Shown: positions 41,406-50,145, counted from the stretch's first letter. The stretch: 64,000 bases of DNA from Chitinophagales bacterium (GCA_013298845.1 JAAFJN010000003.1:276229-340228); one strand, 5' to 3'. Notes: a model not told the origin generated them from the letters alone. A program made the numbers and translations.

Positions 41406-42614
41406 TTACCAGGTCCGCACCTGGTGCGGATAACGAATAACGTAAGCCTCTTTGATAAGGCGCATCATGCGGTCGCGCAGGTCTTCAATACCTTCTTTGG
41501 TGTGGGCAGAAACAAAAATATTTTCGCCAAAACTGTGGAGCAAATTATCTTTTAATTCGGCTTCGAGCAGTTTTTTGGTGTCATCGTCGAGCAATTCGTC
41601 AAAAACGCGGCTGCGGTACAGGTCAATTTTGTTAAACACCATCAACGTGGGTTTGTCACCCGCCCCAATATCGAGCAGGGTTTGTTGCACCGTGCGCACG
41701 TGGTCTTCAAATTGCGGATGGGCCACGTCTACTACGTGCAGCAAAATATCACTTTCGCGCACTTCGTCGAGGGTACTTTTAAAACTTTCGACGAGGTGGT
41801 GGGGCAATTTTCGGATAAAACCGACGGTATCGGAGAGCAGGAACGGCATTTGTTCAAAAACCACTTTGCGCACCGTAGTGTCGAGGGTAGCGAACAGTTT
41901 GTTTTCGGCCAATACCTCACTTTTGCTGATGAGGTTCATCAGGGTGCTTTTGCCCACGTTGGTATAACCCACGAGTGCCACCCGGATGAGTTCGCCGCGC
42001 GTTTTGCGTTGCGTTTGTGATTGGCGGTCAATGTCTTTGAGTTTTTCCTCCAATACTTTTACGCGGTATTGCACGAGACGGCGGTCGGTTTCGATTTGGG
42101 TTTCACCGGGGCCGCGCATCCCGATACCGCCGCGTTGGCGTTCCAAGTGCGTCCAGAGGCCGCGCAAGCGGGGCAGGAGGTACTGCATTTGGGCGAGTTC
42201 GACTTGGGCTTTGGCCTGGGCACTTTGGGCGCGGGCCGCAAAAATATCGAGGATAAGGGTCGAGCGGTCCACAATTTTTACTTTGAGTGCCTCTTCGAGG
42301 TGGTTGGTTTGTTTCCCCGACAGGTCATCGTCCACAATCACCATCGTCACTTCTTCGTGCCGTTCGATGTATTGGCGCACTTCTTCCACTTTACCCTTCC
42401 CGATAAAGGTGGTATGTTCGGGGTGGGGGAGGCGTTGGGTGAATCGTTTGATGGTTTGGGCACCGGCGGTAAGGGCCAAAAACTCCAATTCATCCATATA
42501 TTCGTGGGCGCGGGTTTCGGATATATCGGGGGTAATCAGGCTCACCAAAACGGCATATTCCGTTTCTTTTTTGAGGGAGGCGGCCTTTTCGCCCATGGTC
42601 CAATCTTTTGCCAT
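41406..42614 (-). CDS. hflX: GTPase HflX
   Basis: 402 residues from the start at 42614 (MAKDWTMGEK); an ATG 24 nt further upstream is possible but would overlap the neighbouring stop. HflX is a ribosome-associated GTPase that splits stalled ribosomes under stress. The N-terminal HflX domain has TTFIGKGKVEEV and the Q-x-x-x-x-x-P-R-L-R-G-L-W segment followed by RGGIGMRGPGETQIETDRR, the family signature. The G domain has GYTNVGKSTL (G1), an ATLDTTVRK switch, SDTVGFIRKLP (G3) and FNKIDLY (G4). The run on this strand is nucleotidyltransferase, hflX, NAPRTase-like, each about 10 bp apart, so one operon is likely. Confidence 0.93.
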   Translation of the reverse strand: MAKDWTMGEKAASLKKETEYAVLVSLITPDISETRAHEYMDELEFLALTAGAQTIKRFTQRLPHPEHTTFIGKGKVEEVRQYIERHEEVTMVIVDDDLSGKQTNHLEEALKVKIVDRSTLILDIFAARAQSAQAKAQVELAQMQYLLPRLRGLWTHLERQRGGIGMRGPGETQIETDRRLVQYRVKVLEEKLKDIDRQSQTQRKTRGELIRVALVGYTNVGKSTLMNLISKSEVLAENKLFATLDTTVRKVVFEQMPFLLSDTVGFIRKLPHHLVESFKSTLDEVRESDILLHVVDVAHPQFEDHVRTVQQTLLDIGAGDKPTLMVFNKIDLYRSRVFDELLDDDTKKLLEAELKDNLLHSFGENIFVSAHTKEGIEDLRDRMMRLIKEAYVIRYPHQVRTW

Positions 42615-42624
42615 ATTTGTTTGT

Positions 42625-43626
42625 CTAGTCAAAATCAATTTCTGTGTTATCGCCTATGTTCAGGCTGAGATCCATACCCCGGATGCGGGCATTGCTTCCA
42701 ATCACGGAATGCCGGAGTACAACGTCGTCGAGGTGGGCGAAGTTCCCGATAATGCTATCCTTTACGATGGAACTATTGAGCACGGCTTCGTCACCTACGG
42801 TAACGTGTGGCCCGATGATACTGTTGCAAATTTGGCAATTTTTACCAATACTCACCGGGTGTATAATAATGGTATTGTCGTATTCGGGCAGGTTAAACGC
42901 GTCGCTGGCGTAACCGCTTTGGTTGAGGAGCATGGCGTTGGTTTCGAGCAGCACTTCTTTGCGGCCGCAGTCGAACCAATTACTCACCGGAATACTGCGA
43001 ATATCGCAACCCTGTTCGAGCATGTATTGGAGGGCATCGGTGAGTTGAATTTCGCCCACCGTTCGGATGTCGTTTTTCACCAGGTGCTCCACCGCTTTAA
43101 TCAGAAGTCCCACTTCTTTGATTTTGTACATGCCCACCAATGCGAGGTTGGATTTGGGAATGCGCGGTTTTTCGACGACTTTGAGTAATCGGCCCTGATC
43201 GTCGCATTCGGCCACGCCAAATTCGCGGGGATCATTAACCCGTTTTAAGCCTACGCACGAGTGCGGATTTTGCAAAATTTGCGGCATATCGGCCTCAAAA
43301 ATGGTATCGCCAAAGGCAATAAATACCTCTTCTTCGTCTTCGATGACCTCGCGGGCCGTCCAAATGGCGTGTCCCGAACCTTCGCGGTGTTCCTGGTAAA
43401 CAAACTCCGTGGAGAGGTCGGGGTAACGTTCTTCGATAAAATCGCGGATGCGGTCGCCGAGGTAACCAATAATAAACACAAAGTCTTTTAGTCCGGCGTC
43501 GCGCAATTTGTCAACGATAAAACAAATAATAGGTTTACCGGCCACCGGCATGAGTGGCTTGGGTTGGGTATAAGTGTGCGGGCGTAACCGGGTACCCGCC
43601 CCGGCAACAGGAATGAGGACTTTCAT
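42625..43626 (-). CDS. Sugar-phosphate nucleotidyltransferase with left-handed beta-helix tail
   Basis: 333 residues from the ATG at 43626 (MKVLIPVAGAGTRLRP); 29 extra upstream codons are not family-like and overlap the promoter. GT-A-like pyrophosphorylase: signature GAGTRLRPHTYTQPKPLMPVAGKP (in two parts, about 8-31), EHREGSGHAIW near 94, FGDTIFEAD near 118, VVEKP near 159. The C-terminal ~70 residues (SIGKNCQICNSIIGPHVTVGDEAVL in short strands) form hexapeptide beta-helix turns. This is the glucose-1-phosphate thymidylyl/uridylyltransferase class supplying NDP-sugars for surface glycans; the nucleotide specificity is not readable. First gene of the run with hflX. Confidence 0.88.
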   Translation of the reverse strand: MKVLIPVAGAGTRLRPHTYTQPKPLMPVAGKPIICFIVDKLRDAGLKDFVFIIGYLGDRIRDFIEERYPDLSTEFVYQEHREGSGHAIWTAREVIEDEEEVFIAFGDTIFEADMPQILQNPHSCVGLKRVNDPREFGVAECDDQGRLLKVVEKPRIPKSNLALVGMYKIKEVGLLIKAVEHLVKNDIRTVGEIQLTDALQYMLEQGCDIRSIPVSNWFDCGRKEVLLETNAMLLNQSGYASDAFNLPEYDNTIIIHPVSIGKNCQICNSIIGPHVTVGDEAVLNSSIVKDSIIGNFAHLDDVVLRHSVIGSNARIRGMDLSLNIGDNTEIDFD

Positions 43627-43631
43627 TGGGG

Positions 43632-43639
43632 CAAAGGTA
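43632..43639 (-). promoter_or_regulatory. -7 box of the nucleotidyltransferase operon (TACCTTTG)
   Basis: Perfect TAnnTTTG 5 nt before the ATG at 43626. It again implies a near-leaderless transcript and supports the short start. Confidence 0.5.
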
Positions 43640-44085
43640 GTTGATTGTTGAGGGATTTTTATGGGGGAATGTAATTTGTGGGATGGTTGATGTATTTTAG
43701 GCTTTTTTGACACTTCTGCTATCTGCTATCATACATCATCAATCATATATCAAAAAAATCATACTGACGCAGCCCACAAAATACGCTAAAAAAGCCGCCA
43801 TTTTCAGGTTTGCCGTGGGAAATGCCTTCCACCCGGAATCCGAACCGCTTTGAGATCTCATCTCTCCGTACCTCCAAGATGCACATCTCGCCGCAGCACA
43901 CCCATTCGTTTATGGATATCACACGCCATATCAACACTTTCTTTTACTAAAATAAACAATAACCCCCAATGGCAACTTACCAATTCTATTTAGCCGTCAT
44001 TCCCCAAAAAGGAGTAGCCGACTACTGCGGAGCACTAGCCCGCTCTCCACCGCGAATATCTTTCTGCCATTTTCCAAATCCGTTT
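43640..44085. other. Gene-poor gap with a possible gene remnant
   Basis: About 450 bp without a firm gene. A plus-strand frame from 43969 begins MATYQFYLAVIPQKGV, which resembles the N-terminus of a small hypothetical-protein family, but it degenerates after 16 residues and stops at 44122 inside the next promoter; a 5' remnant is possible. A 64-codon minus-strand frame (43937-43743) has some protein-like stretches (ISKRFGFRVEG) but no family match. A short ATC-rich low-complexity patch lies at about 43720-43750. Confidence 0.3.
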
Positions 44086-44117
44086 TATATTTGCCCACAG
44101 TCCCGTTGGGCAAATAT
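44086..44117 (+). promoter_or_regulatory. -7 box with overlapping 11-bp inverted repeat upstream of the Gfo/Idh/MocA gene
   Basis: TATATTTG (44086-44093) is a perfect -7 box. It is overlapped by the perfect inverted repeat ATATTTGCCCA (44087-44097) / TGGGCAAATAT (44107-44117), with a 9-nt spacer. The geometry fits a repressor operator on the core promoter or a hairpin at the very 5' end of the mRNA; the gene starts at 44134. Confidence 0.55.
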
Positions 44118-44133
44118 TTAAACGTTATATACC

Positions 44134-45465
44134 ATGAGTTCCACAACAAGACGCGATTTTTTAAAAACCTCCACCCTATTGACCGGCGGCGCCATGCTGA
44201 GCGGTCTTCCGTTGGCGCAGGCCGCCAATAACTTTACCGATGATACCATCAAAGTTGCGCTGATTGGCTGCGGCGGACGCGGTACCGGAGCGGCAGTACA
44301 AGCCCTGCTCACCAAACAAAACGTCCGGTTAGTGGCCATGGCCGATGCTTTTCGCCACCGCATTGACGAAGCCTACAAAAACATCACCGCCGAGGACCTT
44401 TCCGATATTATTGGCGTAGAAGGTACCGTTAAAAACCGGGTGGATGTACCCGAAGACCGCAAATACGTGGGTTTTGATGCGTATAAAAAAGCCATGCAAC
44501 ACGCCGATGTGGTGATCCTGACCACCCCGCCGGGTTTCCGCCCCGTGCATTTTGCCGAGGCTGTGGAGCAGGGTAAACAAATTTTTATGGAAAAACCCGT
44601 CGCCACCGACGCAGTGGGTATCCGTAAAGTGTTGGAAGCGGCCGAAATCGCCAAAAAGAAAAAATTAAACGTCGTGGTGGGTTTACAACGCCATTACCAA
44701 CTCGTGTACCGCGAATGGGTGGATCGCCTCCAAAATGGCATGATCGGCGATATCGTGGCGTCTCGCGTGTATTGGAACATGGGGGCGCTGTGGGTGCGTG
44801 ACCGCAAACCGAACACCACCGAAATGCAGTACCAAATGGAAAATTGGTACTATTTTAACTGGTTGTGCGGCGACCATATCGTGGAGCAACACGTACACAA
44901 CCTCGACGTATCCAACTGGGTAAAAGGTGCTTATCCCGTTCGCGCCGTGGGCAGCGGTGGCCGCCAGGTGCGGGTGGGCAAACAATACGGCGAAATTTAC
45001 GATCACCACACGGTAGAATTTGAATACGCCGACGGCTCTCGTATGTTCAGCCAGTGCCGCCAAATTCCCGGCACCAAAGATGCCGTTACCGAAGGTTTCC
45101 ACGGTACCAATGGCACCGCGCCATTCCCCGGCAAAATCATGACCTCCAAAGGGTATACCACCTGGAGCCACGACGACCGAAAAGATCCTAATCCGTACCA
45201 AGTGGAGCACGATGAGTTGTTTGCGGCCATCGCCAAGTCAGAGTACAAATTCGCCGACGCCGAAAATGCCGCCAAAAGTACCATGACCGCCATTATGGGC
45301 CGCATGGCCACGTATTCCGGTCAACTCATCGAATGGGATGCAGCGATCAATTCCAATATCAACCTCATGCCCGATACCCTCGACTGGAATGCCAAACCTA
45401 AGGTGTTACCCGGCCCCGATGGCATGTACGCCTGCGCTATTCCAGGTGTAACGAAGGTTGTTTAA
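44134..45465 (+). CDS. Tat-exported Gfo/Idh/MocA-family oxidoreductase
   Basis: 443 residues. The N-terminus TTRRDFLKTSTLLTGGAML is a twin-arginine signal (RR at 6-7), so the folded NAD(P)-bound enzyme is exported to the periplasm. Rossmann motif IGCGGRGTG near 50-58, followed by the family EKP motif in FMEKPVATDA (about 152-161), and HNLDVSNW with the His/Asp region of the catalytic domain. This subgroup is common in Bacteroidota and Planctomycetota and acts on sugars or sugar alcohols, often next to carbohydrate loci; substrate unknown. It is preceded by an operator-like palindrome and followed by a heptamer array. Confidence 0.9.
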   Translation: MSSTTRRDFLKTSTLLTGGAMLSGLPLAQAANNFTDDTIKVALIGCGGRGTGAAVQALLTKQNVRLVAMADAFRHRIDEAYKNITAEDLSDIIGVEGTVKNRVDVPEDRKYVGFDAYKKAMQHADVVILTTPPGFRPVHFAEAVEQGKQIFMEKPVATDAVGIRKVLEAAEIAKKKKLNVVVGLQRHYQLVYREWVDRLQNGMIGDIVASRVYWNMGALWVRDRKPNTTEMQYQMENWYYFNWLCGDHIVEQHVHNLDVSNWVKGAYPVRAVGSGGRQVRVGKQYGEIYDHHTVEFEYADGSRMFSQCRQIPGTKDAVTEGFHGTNGTAPFPGKIMTSKGYTTWSHDDRKDPNPYQVEHDELFAAIAKSEYKFADAENAAKSTMTAIMGRMATYSGQLIEWDAAINSNINLMPDTLDWNAKPKVLPGPDGMYACAIPGVTKVV

Positions 45466-45468
45466 TTA

Positions 45469-45517
45469 GTGAAGAGTGAATAGTGAAGAGTGAAGAGTGA
45501 AGAGTGAAGAGTGAAAA
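45469..45517 (+). repeat. Heptamer array, seven GTGAAGA-type units
   Basis: Seven tandem 7-bp units, mostly GTGAAGA, starting 3 bp after the oxidoreductase stop. It is the reverse complement of the array at 45604-45680, so the two can fold into a stem of about 49 bp. Confidence 0.9.
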
Positions 45518-45569
45518 ATTTGCCCGTCGTAGGGTGTTTTTTGCTGGTGAAATGAAAAATTTTTGCGTG

Positions 45570-45594
45570 TATAGTGTTCATTTTCAACACTATA
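45570..45594. other. Perfect 9-bp hairpin in the spacer between the heptamer arrays
   Basis: TATAGTGTT and AACACTATA arms with a 7-nt loop. It lies at the centre of the region that would form the loop of the large heptamer stem. Confidence 0.6.
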
Positions 45595-45603
45595 AACTCT
45601 TTT

Positions 45604-45680
45604 ATTCACTTTTCACTTTTCACTCTTCACTTTTCACTCTTCACTCTTCACTCTTCACTCTTCACTCTTCACTTTTCACT
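45604..45680 (-). repeat. Heptamer array, eleven units complementary to the 45469 array
   Basis: Eleven tandem TTCACT(C/T)-type 7-bp units ending 8 bp before the stop of the convergent GH57/DUF3536 gene. Unit number exceeds that of the left arm, so copy number has changed independently. Confidence 0.9.
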
Positions 45681-45688
45681 AAAAAAAC

Positions 45689-48097
45689 TTATTCTAATCG
45701 AACGCGCAGCAATTGTGCGAGGCGGGCAAAGGTCATTTGCCATTCATCGTTGGTAAATGACCATTGTCCTTTTCGGTAGCCTTTGGTAAGCAGATAAAAG
45801 ACGTTTTGCGAACGCCAGATATCTGGTTTAAGGTCGGTTTCTTCCTGAATAATGGCAATTACCTCGTTGAGCCATTGCACCCGCGCCAGCGGTGTTGTTT
45901 CGAGGTTGATTTTATTAATTTCTTCAAAAATACGGTTGCTGGTGGCCAATTGTACCCGCTCGCGGTCGGTCAGGTTAATTTGCCAACGTTTAATATCACC
46001 GGCAATGCGGCGCAATTTGCGCGGGTCCATTGTTTCGGGAAACGTAAAGAAATCCAATAATTCGGTGTTCAGTACGTACGCCGCCACATTGCGCCAGGTA
46101 TCGGGTACTTGCAGGCGTTCGGCTTGCAGCCCGCTCATCAACTGGTAATTATCGTTAAAAACATTTTTAAAATTGGCCTCGGCGACGAGCATACCCGTTT
46201 CGGTAATTTCCCGAATAATTTTGCTGCGTTCGTCTTTAAACAAACTGCTCAACGTAAATTTTTCGGGGCCAAAATACTGTTGCAAACAACCAATCACTTC
46301 GCCCAAATTGGCTTCCCGGAACGTCGCGGAGGTTTTGGTCCACATTTCCTCAAACGTAGAAGCCGTCATGGATTCGCTGATGTTGCCAATAATGTGTTGT
46401 TGGCCCAAATACAGCACGGCAAAACAAAAATCGCGTTCGTAACCGGTAATTTTGGAGCGAATATGCAGTCGGCCACCCGAAAGTTGGGGGGTGCCGGCCT
46501 CAATTTTTTCCCAAAAACCCACCGATGCCGTGTAATTAAACAAGTCCAAACCTTCCGGGTCGTCTTCGAACAACGAAGCCACGGCAAAGTGCATGGCCAC
46601 GCGCTCCAGCGTTACCCGCGTGGGTACCACGTGGTGCGAATAACTTTCGGCGCCGTTGGTGAATACATTACTGGGGGCCAGCGACAATTGCCGCTCAAAC
46701 TCATCGTGGAGGCTTACCTGCGCAATATCCTGGGCGTAATCCATGGCGCGCAGGGCGTATTGCAAAATCTGGTTGGTTTCGATGCCTGAAATTTCGTCAA
46801 AAAACCACCCGCAACTCGTGTACATTAAAATGGCGTGGCGTTGCATGGCCATCAGGCGGAGTACACTGGTGCGCTCCTGGTCGCTCAAAGGCCGCAGCGC
46901 GTGGCGGTCAAAAAACTTTTTAATGGCACTTTCGCCGTGTCCATTGAGTTCGATGTCGATATAATCGTTGCGGGCCACCCACGGGTCGCGGAGCAAACGC
47001 ACCGATTCTTTTTCAAAAATGGGGATCAGTTTATCGCGCAAATTGTCCAATGCGTTGCGCAGGGGTGCCCGCCAGCGCTGGTGCCAGCCTTCGCGGCCGG
47101 AGTTGCACCCGCAGTTGTTGCGCCAACGCTCAATCCCGTGGACACAACTCCACGACGAGTTTTCGTGAATTTGTACTTCCCATTCGGGCGGGAACAGTTC
47201 CAAAAACTGGCCGTAATTGGTCAGTTTGGCCTTTCCGGTGTCCTCAATATAGTTCAGGGCATCGGCGAGGGCCATTTCCCCGAATCGGTGGTGGTGTCCG
47301 TAACTTTCGCCGTCGGTGGCAATATGGGCCAACTGCGCTTGACCGGGTTTTTCGTCCAAAATGGTCAAAATCCGTTCGGCAAATCCTTTTCCGCTGTTGA
47401 GGACGCGTTCAAAAGCCACCGCCTGTGACACGCCGCCGTGGTAAAAAAACAAGGCGATTTTGCGGCCACTGGGCAATTTGCACCAGTAAGGGTGACGGGT
47501 ATCAATACTTTCGGAGTGCACCGGCGTCCATTCGGCTCCATCGAGGCGGCGAATGGCTTTGGCTTGCCGGGGCGCGAGAATGGTAAATTTAATATCGTTG
47601 GCGGCCAGCACCTCAAGCGTTTCGGTGTTTACGGCCGTTTCGGCCAGCCACATGCCCTCTGGTTTGCGGTGAAAACGGTATTCAAAATCTTTAATTCCCC
47701 AAACGACCTGCGTTACTTTATCGCGGTAATTGGCCAACGGTAAAATCAGGTGGCTGTGCACTTGGGCCAAAGCCGAACCGTGTCCGCCGAACCGAACGGC
47801 GCTTTTTTGATCGGCCAATTGAATCAATTCGTACGCCTGGGGGTCATTTTGTTCCAACCACGACAAAAGGGTAGGCCCGAAATTGAATGAAATACGGTTA
47901 TAGTTATTCCTGATTTTTACAATTTTTCCCTGGTTATCCAAGATACGCGCGGCGGCATTGGGCGCGTAACATTCGTGGTTAATTCTGGCGTTCCAGTCGT
48001 GCCACGGGTGGGCACTTTCTTGTTCTTCTACGGTCTCTAACCAAGCATTTTCGCGGGGCGGCTGATAAAAGTGCCCGTGGATACATACATAACGCAT
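45689..48097 (-). CDS. GH57-family glycoside hydrolase with DUF3536
   Basis: 802-residue protein. The N-terminal GH57 catalytic-type domain starts MRYVCIHGHFYQPPRENAWLE, the family's first conserved region, and contains HATDGESYGHHHRFGEMALA-type sequence (IATDGESYGHHH, about 262-273) expected near the acid/base Asp. The middle has WSCVHGIERWRNNCGC, and the C-terminal half (about 340-802) matches the DUF3536 region often fused to it. GH57 enzymes cut or branch alpha-1,4-glucans. No signal peptide is present, so it is cytoplasmic and probably works on glycogen, together with the phosphorylase at 5.3-7.9 kb. Convergent with the Gfo/Idh/MocA gene. Confidence 0.88.
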   Translation of the reverse strand: MRYVCIHGHFYQPPRENAWLETVEEQESAHPWHDWNARINHECYAPNAAARILDNQGKIVKIRNNYNRISFNFGPTLLSWLEQNDPQAYELIQLADQKSAVRFGGHGSALAQVHSHLILPLANYRDKVTQVVWGIKDFEYRFHRKPEGMWLAETAVNTETLEVLAANDIKFTILAPRQAKAIRRLDGAEWTPVHSESIDTRHPYWCKLPSGRKIALFFYHGGVSQAVAFERVLNSGKGFAERILTILDEKPGQAQLAHIATDGESYGHHHRFGEMALADALNYIEDTGKAKLTNYGQFLELFPPEWEVQIHENSSWSCVHGIERWRNNCGCNSGREGWHQRWRAPLRNALDNLRDKLIPIFEKESVRLLRDPWVARNDYIDIELNGHGESAIKKFFDRHALRPLSDQERTSVLRLMAMQRHAILMYTSCGWFFDEISGIETNQILQYALRAMDYAQDIAQVSLHDEFERQLSLAPSNVFTNGAESYSHHVVPTRVTLERVAMHFAVASLFEDDPEGLDLFNYTASVGFWEKIEAGTPQLSGGRLHIRSKITGYERDFCFAVLYLGQQHIIGNISESMTASTFEEMWTKTSATFREANLGEVIGCLQQYFGPEKFTLSSLFKDERSKIIREITETGMLVAEANFKNVFNDNYQLMSGLQAERLQVPDTWRNVAAYVLNTELLDFFTFPETMDPRKLRRIAGDIKRWQINLTDRERVQLATSNRIFEEINKINLETTPLARVQWLNEVIAIIQEETDLKPDIWRSQNVFYLLTKGYRKGQWSFTNDEWQMTFARLAQLLRVRLE

Positions 48098-48119
48098 ACG
48101 TGTCTTGTTATTTGAAAAG

Positions 48120-48127
48120 CAAAGGTA
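48120..48127 (-). promoter_or_regulatory. -7 box of the GH57/DUF3536 gene (TACCTTTG)
   Basis: Perfect TAnnTTTG about 23 bp before the start codon. No clear -33 element. Confidence 0.45.
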
Positions 48128-48179
48128 AAAAGGATTTTTAAAGGGGGCGGAATTTGGGTCAACTGTGAAAAAATTGGCC

Positions 48180-48225
48180 CTAAAAAGCCAAAGGCCACCA
48201 CCGTTTTACCCGTGATGGCCTTTGA
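48180..48225 (-). terminator. Terminator after the sodium/solute symporter gene
   Basis: Hairpin AAAGGCCATCAC / GTGGTGGCCTTT (one T:G position) followed on the minus strand by GGCTTTTTAG. About 40 bp beyond the stop at 48263. Confidence 0.7.
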
Positions 48226-48262
48226 CTGGCGCTGTAATTGTGCTTTTTTCGCTAAAAAACGA

Positions 48263-49861
48263 CTACCAGAACACGATGTACAACCAGACCAATATGCCCA
48301 GTACCAACGCGGTGCCAATGGCGAATTTCTGCGAAGTGCGGAAATCGGCCGCGTTCACTTCCATGGCTTTGGGGTTGTTTTTGCTGTTGGGGTCGGCCAG
48401 GCTGATAACGGCCATTACACCCACCAAGATGCAGAAAATAATCCCCATACGATCGAGGAACGGCACTTCAGGTATCCAGGCTTTAAATCCAAAACCAAGC
48501 GGAATGGTAATCAAAGCCGCCACCAAAGCCGCCATTGCCGTTGCGCGTTTCCAGAAGAAACCCAACAAGAAAATGGCCACTACTCCGGGCGAAATCATAC
48601 CGGTGAATTCCTGTACAAATTGGAACCCTTGTTCGAGGCTGCGCAATTGAGGCGCTACGAGTACCGCTACACCCATCGCAACGAGGATAACAATCCGGCC
48701 AATACTCACCTGTTTGTCGTCGTTGGCTTCTTTGTTAAAGTATTTTTTGTAAATATCCAGCGTAAAGATGGTGGCAATGGAGTTGGCTTTGCCCGCCAAA
48801 GAGGCCACGATAGCCGCCGTTAACGCCGCAAAAGATAATCCTTTGAGGCCGGGACCTAACAAACTCAACAATACCGGATAAGCCTTGTCGGGTTTCAGTT
48901 GTCCGGTGTCGCCCATCATTTCTTGTTGGAACATACCTTTTTGGTGCAGTACAAACGCCGCAATGCCGGGCAATACCACAATGATAGGCATAAGCAATTT
49001 CAAAAAAGCCGCAAACAACAAACCATTGCGGGCGGTGTCGATATCGGCACCCAAAGCGCGTTGGGTAATGTACTGGTTACATCCCCAGTAGTTGAGGTTG
49101 GCAATCCACATGGCGCCAATAATTACTGTAAGACCCGGCAACTCGTTATAGTGTTCGTTGCTTTTGTCAAAAATCATGTGAAAGTGGTCGGGGGCCTGCT
49201 CTTTCAAAAGGCTCAAACCGGTCCACATACCGCTGGAACCAAATTGTTGGGCCACCAAATCAAGTGCGAGGTACGTAGTTGCCAAACCACCCAAAACAAG
49301 CACCACTACCTGAATTACGTCGGTGTAACCAATTACTTTCATCCCGCCGAGGGTGATAATAATGGCAAATACGGCGAGGAACAGGCTGCATTGGAAAAAG
49401 GTAAAACCGGATACGGCCGATACGGCCAATGCACCGAGGTACAAAATGGACGTCAGGTTAACGAATACGTAAATAAACAGCCAGAAAATCGCCATCATGG
49501 TCGCCACCAACGGGCTGTAGCGTTTTTCCAGGAACTGCGGCATGGTAAAAATCCGGTTACGGATGTACCCCGGCATAAAAAATACGGCAACGACAATCAA
49601 CGTTGCAGCGGCCATCCATTCGTACGTGGAAATGGCCAAACCCATCGCAAAGCCGGAACCCGACATCCCGATGAACTGTTCGGCGGAGATATTGGAGGCA
49701 ATCAGGGAGGCACCAATGGCCCACCACGTGAGCGAACCTTCGGCCAGGAAGAAATCGTTGGCCGATGCTTCGGCGGTTTTTTTACGGCGGTAAATCCAAT
49801 ATCCATACGCCGATACGACGATGAAGTAGAGGATAAACACAATGTAATCTTTCGTTTGCAT
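48263..49861 (-). CDS. Sodium/solute symporter (SSS family, SGLT-like)
   Basis: 532 residues with about 14 hydrophobic spans. Landmarks: FFLAEGSLTWWAIGASLIASNISAEQFIGMSGSG (in two parts, residues about 38-70), the sodium-site region of SGLT-type transporters; MPQFLEKRYSP near 107; GGMKVIGYTDVIQ near 171; and SLAGKANSIATIFTLDIYKKY near 352. The closest recognisable class is the sugar transporters such as vSGLT, coupling sodium entry to uptake of a sugar or related solute across the inner membrane. It stands alone between its own -7 box and terminator. The substrate cannot be fixed from sequence. Confidence 0.9.
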   Translation of the reverse strand: MQTKDYIVFILYFIVVSAYGYWIYRRKKTAEASANDFFLAEGSLTWWAIGASLIASNISAEQFIGMSGSGFAMGLAISTYEWMAAATLIVVAVFFMPGYIRNRIFTMPQFLEKRYSPLVATMMAIFWLFIYVFVNLTSILYLGALAVSAVSGFTFFQCSLFLAVFAIIITLGGMKVIGYTDVIQVVVLVLGGLATTYLALDLVAQQFGSSGMWTGLSLLKEQAPDHFHMIFDKSNEHYNELPGLTVIIGAMWIANLNYWGCNQYITQRALGADIDTARNGLLFAAFLKLLMPIIVVLPGIAAFVLHQKGMFQQEMMGDTGQLKPDKAYPVLLSLLGPGLKGLSFAALTAAIVASLAGKANSIATIFTLDIYKKYFNKEANDDKQVSIGRIVILVAMGVAVLVAPQLRSLEQGFQFVQEFTGMISPGVVAIFLLGFFWKRATAMAALVAALITIPLGFGFKAWIPEVPFLDRMGIIFCILVGVMAVISLADPNSKNNPKAMEVNAADFRTSQKFAIGTALVLGILVWLYIVFW

Positions 49862-49897
49862 ACGTAATTGTTTTGACAGATTAGTAAATTAAGCTGC

Positions 49898-49905
49898 CAA
49901 AGGTA
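49898..49905 (-). promoter_or_regulatory. -7 box of the symporter gene (TACCTTTG)
   Basis: Perfect TAnnTTTG about 37 bp before the symporter start at 49861. The -33 position has no TTTG. Confidence 0.45.
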
Positions 49906-49975
49906 TCTTGTACGCGCATTAATGGTGTACGTTGCCCCCGAAAAAATATTTTTTATAAAAACTTTGCCCCTGCCC

Positions 49976-50008
49976 CTTGCATAATTGAATCAATTACGCG
50001 TATCTTTG
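49976..50008 (+). promoter_or_regulatory. Promoter of tRNA-Cys
   Basis: CTTG (49976-49979), 21 bp, TATCTTTG (50001-50008): a full Bacteroidota promoter ending 17 bp before the tRNA. Confidence 0.65.
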
Positions 50009-50025
50009 CGTCCCGTTTTAAAGAT

Positions 50026-50096
50026 GGTTTCTTGGCCGAGCGGTTAGGCACAGGTCTGCAAAACCTGCTACAGCGGTTCGAATCCGCTAGAAACCT
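50026..50096 (+). tRNA. tRNA-Cys (anticodon GCA)
   Basis: Complete cloverleaf in 71 nt: acceptor GGTTTCT/AGAAACC (7 perfect pairs), D arm GCC...GGC, anticodon stem CAGGT/ACCTG with loop CTGCAAA (anticodon GCA), T arm AGCGG TTCGAAT CCGCT, discriminator T. CCA is not encoded. A terminator-like hairpin follows at about 50104. Confidence 0.95.
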
Positions 50097-50103
50097 CAAA
50101 ATA

Positions 50104-50140
50104 TGCCGCTTTGGACAATTGTCTGAAGCGGCTTTTGTTT
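50104..50140 (+). terminator. Terminator after tRNA-Cys
   Basis: CCGCTT and AAGCGG arms around a 14-nt loop followed by CTTTTGTTTTTT. Confidence 0.7.
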
Positions 50141-50145
50141 TTTGA

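Noticed and set aside
45469..45680. Short repeats considered as a CRISPR
   Set aside because: 7-bp uninterrupted units without spacers, arranged as an inverted pair; no cas genes nearby.
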